From assembly GCA_009887135.1 (NCBI GenBank), contig QXYA01000043.1, positions 1 through 5,234 on the forward strand: a stretch of DNA of 5,234 nucleotides, read 5' to 3'. This DNA comes from Candidatus Poseidoniales archaeon (GTDB lineage Archaea > Thermoplasmatota > Poseidoniia > Poseidoniales > Poseidoniaceae). Positions 1 to 5,234 of the stretch are shown one piece after another; the first letter of the stretch is position 1; each line of letters starts with the position of its first letter. The position numbers and the translations under genes were made by a program. The notes under the pieces are model-generated. The model was not told where the DNA came from, did not search any database, and saw nothing but the letters and a program-made list of their open reading frames with translations.

Positions 1-2
1 CA

Positions 3-3000
3 ATGAGTGTCGATGGAATCGAAGGTCAACTCCTCGTTCCATTGGCTATGTTCCTCGATGATGTATTCCTCGATACCATGCTTTTTGAACAAGAAACTGC
101 AGCAATTTACGGGCAAGAAGTACGTCTTGAAGGGTGGAGAAGCGAACAAACGCTGGATATAATTTCCATACATGATGCAAGCGGATCGAGTATTGAACAA
201 GACCTCACCGATGTAGCCTTTTTGGCAATGGATGAAGTTGTCAAACTGGATGATGGAAGATATAGAGGACTACTTTCAGTAGACGATGTCCTCGACATTG
301 TCCGCCAACCTTCAGTTATGTGGCTACGTTTTGAGCCTCAAATGACGTTCAGCAATGACCAATCTAAAAATCACATGAAGATCACAACAATGCGTTCTTA
401 CTTCACAACAGATCTTGATGGTTCTGGACAAATTGTTGCGGTTGCTGATTCAGGACTAGATGAAGATCATGGCGATTTCGGGACTCGAGTTGTCGGTAAT
501 TTCGATGTTATTGGAGACGGTTCGACAGCTGACAAACATTCTGGCCATGGCACACACGTCGCATGTACCGTTCTTGGAGATGGGACAAAAGGTGGCTATG
601 CGGGCGTGGCTCCGTCTGCAGACCTCTACTTCCAAGCCATGGAGAATGATAATACAGGAAACTTCCAATCTCCGTCACTCAATTACCTTCTCAACACAGC
701 CTACAATTCAGGAGCTCGAATTCATACCAATTCATGGGGCTCTTCTGCAGTATCAAATCAAGGTAAGTATACCTCTGAATCAGAAGATGTCGATGATCGA
801 GCCAACAATTACGACCGCGTCTATAACGGGGTCGAAGGCTTAACGATTCTCTTTGCAGCAGGTAATGATGGTCCGAATGCAGGTACCGTTGGTTCGCCAT
901 CAACTGCAAAAAACTCTGTTACAGTTGGTAACCACCAAGCTCGATACAATGGAGCGCCTGATAATCTGATGTCAGGTTCTTCTCGTGGGCCAACTGATGA
1001 TGGTCGAATCAAACCAGATATTATCGCACCTGGCGGCTATGTCCGTTCATGTCGTGCTCAAGAGGCACAAGACATTGCAGGATCATCTTGGCAATCAACA
1101 TGGTATCTCGAATATACTGGGACTTCGATGGCTACACCTAACGCAGCAGGCGCTTCAGCGCTCATTCGAGAGTATCTTCTTGAAATCGCTCAACGCCCTT
1201 CACCTCAAGGTGCATTGATCAAAGCGCTCTTGGTTCTCGGGGCACAAGACATCAATACTCGAGATATTCCAAATAATGATGAAGGATGGGGGCGAGTAAA
1301 TCTCAAAGAAACTCTTGCTCCTTCTCAGGGACGTGGTATTTGGGTTGATGACCGTTCTGTATTATCGAATACAGGCCAATCAAAATCATATGTATTCAAC
1401 GTCACTTTTGCCAATTCACAACTCAAAACAGTCCTTGCATGGTCTGATGCTCGTGGAAGTCGATTTTCCAATAATCAACTGGTTAATGATTTGGATTTAG
1501 AAGTTGAATCACCGGATGGTACGATCTATCTCGGTAACGATTTTGCGAATGGGCGTTCAACAACGGGCGGTACTAAAGACGACGTAAATAACCTCGAAGT
1601 TGTGCTTATTGATACTGCAATGAAAGGAATTTGGACTGTTCGAGTCAAAGACGGAATGCATGGTGGAAGCAATACTCAGCCGTTTGCTATTGCAGTTTCT
1701 GGACAGGGCGTGAATGATTTACGTCCAGACCCTCAAGTTGTGGCTAATTCGATGCTTCTGAATGTTTCAATTCCACAAGTCGGTGATCAAGTTCGATTAA
1801 CAACGGAGGTGTTCAATGCAGGGAATATCAAAGCAGAATCAGTTGATCTTGCTTTTGTTATCGATGGTGTCGAAGAAGATCGTAAAACCGTTGACATCAA
1901 TCCTGGCGCCTCTCGCCAGTCAACATGGTACTGGACTCCATCTCAATCTGGAACTGCAACAATTGAATTGAAGATAGATCCCGACGATACAATTGATGAA
2001 ATTCAAGAAAACAACAACCTCCTTACAACCATTGTGGACGTGACAGCACCTGGTGTCAAAGTCACGTCAAATGTAACTGAACAAGTCGTTCAATTTGCGA
2101 GTCAAACAACAGCTTCTTGGAATTTAACGCTCGAAAATACGGCTTTGTTAGAAACGAATGCTTCGATCGATATCCTTGGTGTATCACGTGTTTCGGATGG
2201 AACAACCGTGCCCTGGTATGTCGGAATGACAGCATCAAATTTCACACTCCAAGGGAAAGGAAAGGCTTCGATATCTGTTACGATTGTTTACCCAGAAGCG
2301 CCTGAGCCAGGAATGTATGAAATCAATGTGGTTGGAATAGATGTTGACAATGCAATCACGTATCCGTATCAATTGTACCTCCACGTGTTGGATATTCCAG
2401 AATTCAGAATTGAGTATGATTACGAGATTGTTCCCGTTCATCCTGCAAACCCGACGAACCTTTCAGTTCGAGTTTACAACGATGGAAACACAGAGATTGG
2501 ATACGACTTATTCTTGCAGGCTCCGTCTGGGTGGAGTGCAGGATTCCAAGACCTTGGAAGCGAACCAGGCGCATCTTCCGGTTCGACAGGTCTTATTACA
2601 AAGCAGGGACAAAAGGATGTGGAATTACAATTCATTCCCCCACAAGTGTCGACTGCAGCTGGAGCTGAACGCATGGTGCGTTTAACTGCGATTTCTCAAA
2701 CAGACCCTTCTCAGACATGGGAACTTGATATTCCAATTCGCATTATGGAAGTTCGGGAAGTGGAGATTTTACTTGAATCGAATATTGGAACGCCTCGTCC
2801 AGATGCAACATTGAATCTCTTGTTTACGATTGAAAATCGTGGTAATGTTGACATTACATTCAATCCGAGTATGTCTCTACCGACTGGATGGCAAGTTCAA
2901 TCAACCCTTCAGCCAATTGAGATGGCATGGACAGACAATTCGAAAAATATTCTCATCAGCATCGTTGGAAATGGTGATGCACTTTCAGGTCAACTTACGC

Positions 3001-4049
3001 TCAATCTTGACAACGGATCAGACCGGTATTCATGGAGCGATCAACTTGAAGTTCTGGCATTACCGGAACCAGAATTAACATTCAAAAGTTTAGACTTTGA
3101 AGATGGGAGAACCTTTGATCATCCATTTGGTCCAGGGGCTCATCCTGCTGATCAAGAACTCATCTTCACATGGTTATTGACCAATGATGCAGAAACAGTG
3201 TGGAGGCCTGATGTTTCCATCTCACTTTCCCAAGGACTGTTCGGAGATTGTCTCGACGTTACACAGGTTGCATCAAGCGATGTTGTACCAGTTATCTGCT
3301 CGATTATCATACCATCTACGATAGAGGTTGGTTCCCAGCCTGATTTTAGTTTCACACTTTCGGGAGATGGTGTTTCACTCGTTGAAGGAACAAGTCTCCT
3401 TGTCGCAGAAAGCCGGGGGGTTGATTGGAAGATTACAGGACTTTCAACCATAGATGACTCAGGATCTGGGACGATTCAGGTTCGTTTGACCAATACGGGA
3501 AATGTTCAACTTTCACATAGGCTTGAACTGCAAACGACTGAAGGCCTAACAGCTTCATTAGTCGAGGAAGATATCGTTAACATGGTCGCTGGTGATTCAC
3601 AACAATTTACTGTGGTCATCACAGGGTTAGCCAGTGGATCACAGCAGATCACGTTTCAGCTAACAGGAACCCAAGAGGTATCGACTCCGGCGACAACTGT
3701 TGACATTGATGTGACCGCTTCGTTTAGCGAAACAGCTTCAAACAGTCAAACGCTCTTGTATTCAAGCATAGGAATTACTCTTCTTGCAGTAATCCTTCTT
3801 GGCGGTATTTTAGTCCGTTCAAAGAAAGAATCAGGCGTCCTTTCTCCGGAACAAAAAGTCCTTCCTTCAGTTGTTCAACAATCTGCGGTCATGTGTTGGT
3901 CATGTCATGGTCCAATCACTGGACCAATGCAAGGATGCCCTGGTTGTGGCGCACGATATCACACAAAGGGTACTGGAAATTGTGATGCTCAAAGTCTTGA
4001 AGCCTGTGCGAATTGTGGAGCAAGTGCAGAACAGTTCGTACTTGCATAA
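3..4049 (+). CDS. Membrane-anchored KP-43-type subtilisin-like serine protease (S8), 5' end probably missing
   Basis: This is an exported subtilase that should cleave proteins outside the cell while tethered to the membrane. Residues 1-116 look like the end of a propeptide. The S8 domain (about 118-438) has Asp149 in VADSGLD, His182 in SGHGTHVA, oxyanion Asn288 in FAAGNDGP and Ser375 in GTSMATP. Motifs SGARIHTNSWG (236-246) and SSRGPTDDGRIKPD (326-339) resemble KP-43 proteases as I remember them. A jelly-roll P-like domain follows (about 447-570, with NDLDLEV at 495-501), then CARDB (about 577-682) and Ig-like modules at about 683-797, 799-915, 918-1020, 1024-1138 and 1140-1240. A helix (about 1251-1271), stop-transfer RSKK and a zinc-binding tail (1298-1338) end the protein. 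The ATG at 3 is the first available; no signal peptide follows it, and KP-43 relatives have a longer propeptide, so translation probably begins upstream. Cys188 replaces the usual Gly after HGTHVA. Enzyme class is near certain; substrate is unknown. Confidence 0.93.
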   Translation: MSVDGIEGQLLVPLAMFLDDVFLDTMLFEQETAAIYGQEVRLEGWRSEQTLDIISIHDASGSSIEQDLTDVAFLAMDEVVKLDDGRYRGLLSVDDVLDIVRQPSVMWLRFEPQMTFSNDQSKNHMKITTMRSYFTTDLDGSGQIVAVADSGLDEDHGDFGTRVVGNFDVIGDGSTADKHSGHGTHVACTVLGDGTKGGYAGVAPSADLYFQAMENDNTGNFQSPSLNYLLNTAYNSGARIHTNSWGSSAVSNQGKYTSESEDVDDRANNYDRVYNGVEGLTILFAAGNDGPNAGTVGSPSTAKNSVTVGNHQARYNGAPDNLMSGSSRGPTDDGRIKPDIIAPGGYVRSCRAQEAQDIAGSSWQSTWYLEYTGTSMATPNAAGASALIREYLLEIAQRPSPQGALIKALLVLGAQDINTRDIPNNDEGWGRVNLKETLAPSQGRGIWVDDRSVLSNTGQSKSYVFNVTFANSQLKTVLAWSDARGSRFSNNQLVNDLDLEVESPDGTIYLGNDFANGRSTTGGTKDDVNNLEVVLIDTAMKGIWTVRVKDGMHGGSNTQPFAIAVSGQGVNDLRPDPQVVANSMLLNVSIPQVGDQVRLTTEVFNAGNIKAESVDLAFVIDGVEEDRKTVDINPGASRQSTWYWTPSQSGTATIELKIDPDDTIDEIQENNNLLTTIVDVTAPGVKVTSNVTEQVVQFASQTTASWNLTLENTALLETNASIDILGVSRVSDGTTVPWYVGMTASNFTLQGKGKASISVTIVYPEAPEPGMYEINVVGIDVDNAITYPYQLYLHVLDIPEFRIEYDYEIVPVHPANPTNLSVRVYNDGNTEIGYDLFLQAPSGWSAGFQDLGSEPGASSGSTGLITKQGQKDVELQFIPPQVSTAAGAERMVRLTAISQTDPSQTWELDIPIRIMEVREVEILLESNIGTPRPDATLNLLFTIENRGNVDITFNPSMSLPTGWQVQSTLQPIEMAWTDNSKNILISIVGNGDALSGQLTLNLDNGSDRYSWSDQLEVLALPEPELTFKSLDFEDGRTFDHPFGPGAHPADQELIFTWLLTNDAETVWRPDVSISLSQGLFGDCLDVTQVASSDVVPVICSIIIPSTIEVGSQPDFSFTLSGDGVSLVEGTSLLVAESRGVDWKITGLSTIDDSGSGTIQVRLTNTGNVQLSHRLELQTTEGLTASLVEEDIVNMVAGDSQQFTVVITGLASGSQQITFQLTGTQEVSTPATTVDIDVTASFSETASNSQTLLYSSIGITLLAVILLGGILVRSKKESGVLSPEQKVLPSVVQQSAVMCWSCHGPITGPMQGCPGCGARYHTKGTGNCDAQSLEACANCGASAEQFVLA
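3753..4016 (+). other. Transmembrane anchor plus cytosolic C4HC3 zinc module within the protease
   Basis: This is a sub-region of the protease gene. Residues about 1251-1271 form a hydrophobic helix containing GITLLAVILLGGILV, followed by basic RSKK, so the C-terminus should face the cytosol. After a linker of about 25 residues come eight potential zinc ligands: C1298, C1301, C1312, C1315, H1320, C1327, C1335 and C1338 (spacing C-x2-C-x10-C-x2-C-x4-H-x6-C-x7-C-x2-C). The order C4HC3 matches PHD/RINGv cross-brace fingers and prokaryotic RING-like domains, although H-x6-C is longer than the usual H-x2-C and the Trp common in PHD fingers is absent. A zinc ribbon (first four Cys) followed by a second half-site is the alternative. 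The ligands are seen; the fold and role are inferred. Confidence 0.7.
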
Positions 4050-4051
4050 TT

Positions 4052-4109
4052 CGTAAACAGGAAAGGACATCCTTTTGATAGGTCAACACCTCCCCGTAAA
4101 CAGGAGAGG
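4052..4109 (+). repeat. Direct repeat of 15 bases flanking the start region of the second gene
   Basis: CGTAAACAGGAAAGG at 4052-4066 recurs as CGTAAACAGGAGAGG at 4095-4109, with one mismatch and a 43-base offset. Together they take up almost half of the 67-base intergenic gap. Each copy ends in a purine-rich Shine-Dalgarno-like run and is followed 7-8 bases later by a TTG codon (4075 and 4117), and the two TTGs are in the same frame. It may be a local duplication of a translation start region or a pair of protein-binding sites; the sequence alone does not decide. Confidence 0.7.
4089..4109 (+). promoter_or_regulatory. Possible hairpin covering the ribosome binding site of the second gene
   Basis: CCTCCCC at 4089-4095 can pair with GGAGAGG at 4103-4109, giving six Watson-Crick pairs with one C-A mismatch around the seven-base loop GTAAACA. 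The right arm contains the Shine-Dalgarno sequence of the gene starting at 4117, so folding would hide it and could lower or regulate translation. Pairing was found by eye without an energy calculation, and short complements to Shine-Dalgarno sequences can arise by chance. Confidence 0.35.
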
Positions 4110-4110
4110 G
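4102..4110 (+). promoter_or_regulatory. Shine-Dalgarno site for the TTG start at 4117
   Basis: AGGAG (4102-4106) overlapping GAGGG (4106-4110) lies 6-10 bases before the TTG at 4117-4119. It is the best ribosome binding site in the gap and decides the start. The first in-frame ATG (4168) would fall inside the hydrophobic core of the signal peptide and remove its basic n-region, so it is rejected. A TTG at 4075 with a weaker AGGA (4064-4067) is a possible alternative that adds 14 residues. Confidence 0.65.
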
Positions 4111-4116
4111 ATTTTC

Positions 4117-5234
4117 TTGAGCAGAACATCTGGCAGCAAACACCTTGCGATATTGTTTATTTCGCTCATGGTAATCTCCATGATGCCTCTATCAGTCCCT
4201 ACAGTTTCTGCGGATGAAGGGAGAGATGCGAACATTCGCCTAACAGTTAATCCATCCGAACAAAATATCAATCCTGGAGAATCTGGGGAATACACAGTTC
4301 GAGTTTACAATGATGGATCGACTCCAGTAACAATTCAACTGAGTACAGCGGAAGAAGGAACGCAAGAATGTGGGGCATACACCTCATCCATTACCCAAAT
4401 TAGTGGCGCAATTGAATCAGGTTCCTATGAAGAAGCGACCATGACTGTTACACTAACGGTCAATGCAGAATCATCTTGCGACACGACCGTTTCAGCGACT
4501 GCAACAGAATCTCCAGAGCCTCCGGAAGTACCAGGACAACCTGCCACTGAAACTTCAACAGTGACGACAACCGCTGGCGATGGATCTGGCAATGCACTTT
4601 TCGGAGTTGATTTGTCAATGGTCGTTTCGAGTAAGACATGGGGCGGTGAAGAGACGACAGAATGGACTCTCGTTGTTGAAAACACCGGCCAACAACAAAC
4701 AGATGTCAATCTCGTAGTTGATGAGGTTACAGATGGTGCTTGTTCAAACCCAGGCAGTCTTACGCCATCGCTATCGGAAACATCGGTCTCACTTGGTGCA
4801 AACGAAACAGAAGATGTCATTGTTTCTCTTGACATAGATAACGAAGAAGAAGCCGATAAGTACTGCTGGGAGATTACTGGAACGGTCTCTTCTGACCCGA
4901 CAGGTAACTCTTCTGATACGCAAGAATTTGATATTACAGTCCCCGTTTTGAAGGAATGTGATCTAAGCCTCTCAAAATCAACATTGAGCATCGAGCCTGA
5001 TGCTGATGCTACACTAAAAGCCATATTTACAAACGAAGGTAACTCTGATTGGACTATTCGAGCTGCTGCTGCTGGTCCAAAGGCTGGATGGGTTGCATTT
5101 GTTGGCGGCACCAGTGGGCTACTGCCATATGGTGGCGGAAGCGGAACCAAGGAATTCAATCTCAAAGTTACTCCAGATGACTCCGTTACAGCCGGAGAAG
5201 AGCAAACCATAACCATCCAAGGGAAAGATGGAAC
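4117..5234 (+). CDS. Secreted protein of Ig-like (CARDB/NEW3-type) modules, 3' end missing
   Basis: The frame is open from TTG 4117 to the window edge (372 codons plus two bases). Residues 1-32 are a signal peptide: basic n-region with R3 and K8, core LAILFISLMVISMMPL and a likely cut after VSA (32/33). The exported part has three Ig-like beta-sandwich modules: about 38-130, 160-278 and 280 to the end, each with a signature strand ending in N-x-G (N65-D-G, N189-T-G, N306-E-G). A Pro/Thr/Glu-rich linker (about 130-157) separates the first two. Cysteines C85/C121 and C209/C250 probably form one disulfide in each of modules 1 and 2; C85 and C209 each lie exactly 20 residues after the N of the signature. 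C281 is unpaired so far. No enzyme motif is seen. The gene starts 67 bases after the protease with no clear TATA box, so co-transcription is likely. The missing part may hold more modules and a membrane anchor. Specific function is unknown. Confidence 0.88.
   Translation, partial: MSRTSGSKHLAILFISLMVISMMPLSVPTVSADEGRDANIRLTVNPSEQNINPGESGEYTVRVYNDGSTPVTIQLSTAEEGTQECGAYTSSITQISGAIESGSYEEATMTVTLTVNAESSCDTTVSATATESPEPPEVPGQPATETSTVTTTAGDGSGNALFGVDLSMVVSSKTWGGEETTEWTLVVENTGQQQTDVNLVVDEVTDGACSNPGSLTPSLSETSVSLGANETEDVIVSLDIDNEEEADKYCWEITGTVSSDPTGNSSDTQEFDITVPVLKECDLSLSKSTLSIEPDADATLKAIFTNEGNSDWTIRAAAAGPKAGWVAFVGGTSGLLPYGGGSGTKEFNLKVTPDDSVTAGEEQTITIQGKDG

Noticed and set aside
3..95. Hydrophobic stretch LLVPLAMFL near the first ATG as a signal peptide
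   Set aside because: It is only about nine residues long, flanked by acidic residues, with no basic n-region or cleavage site. It fits the interior of a propeptide better, supporting a start upstream of the window.
460..843. A 127-codon open frame in another plus frame inside the protease gene
   Set aside because: It lies wholly inside the catalytic domain, whose own frame has all S8 motifs, and its translation shows no domain or signal.
4062..4075. Inverted repeat AAAGGA-CA-TCCTTT just after the protease stop, a possible terminator
   Set aside because: The stem is short and AT-rich, only four T bases follow directly, and it overlaps the first copy of the 15-base repeat. It could be a dyad binding site, but there is not enough to call a terminator.
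4050..4116. Search for an archaeal TATA/BRE promoter before the second gene
   Set aside because: No AT-rich box at a suitable distance from 4117 was seen; the gap is dominated by the repeat and the Shine-Dalgarno region. A promoter inside the end of the protease gene cannot be excluded.
4425..5216. A 263-codon open frame on the minus strand
   Set aside because: It is rich in Ser, Thr, Val and Pro with no recognisable domain, and lies opposite the plus-strand secreted protein, which has a signal peptide, Shine-Dalgarno site and Ig-like modules. It is a shadow of that gene.

Overview
The window holds two same-strand protein genes, both apparently for exported surface proteins, and both cut by the window edges. 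Coding density is high and the only non-coding stretch is 67 bases (4050-4116). I see no RNA genes, mobile elements, CRISPR array or replication signals. The best guess for the source is an uncultured marine planktonic archaeon of the Marine Group II/III (Poseidoniales-like) type. This rests on the style of the proteins (large secreted subtilase, chains of Ig-like CARDB/NEW3-type modules, a C-terminal membrane anchor followed by a short cytosolic zinc module) and on moderately AT-rich, densely packed genes. It is inference; a bacterial source is not excluded because no taxonomic marker gene is present.

Region 1 (3-4049) encodes a subtilisin-like serine protease of the KP-43 type. In order it has the end of a propeptide, an S8 catalytic domain with intact Asp149/His182/Ser375 and oxyanion Asn288, a jelly-roll P-like domain, a CARDB domain, about five further Ig-like beta-sandwich modules, one membrane helix, and a 50-residue cytosolic tail with a C4HC3 zinc-ligand pattern. 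No signal peptide is visible at the first ATG, so the true start probably lies upstream of the window.

Region 2 (4050-4116) is the intergenic gap. It carries a 15-base direct repeat (14/15 identical, 43 bases apart), each copy purine-rich and Shine-Dalgarno-like and each followed by an in-frame TTG. It also has a possible hairpin that would cover the Shine-Dalgarno sequence of the second gene.

Region 3 (4117-5234, runs off the end) encodes the first 372 residues of a secreted protein: a signal peptide followed by three Ig-like modules related to those in the protease stalk. The function is unknown. The short gap, lack of a clear TATA box and shared module type suggest the two genes are co-transcribed and their products act together outside the cell, the first as a tethered protease. 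The partner or substrate role of the second is speculative.
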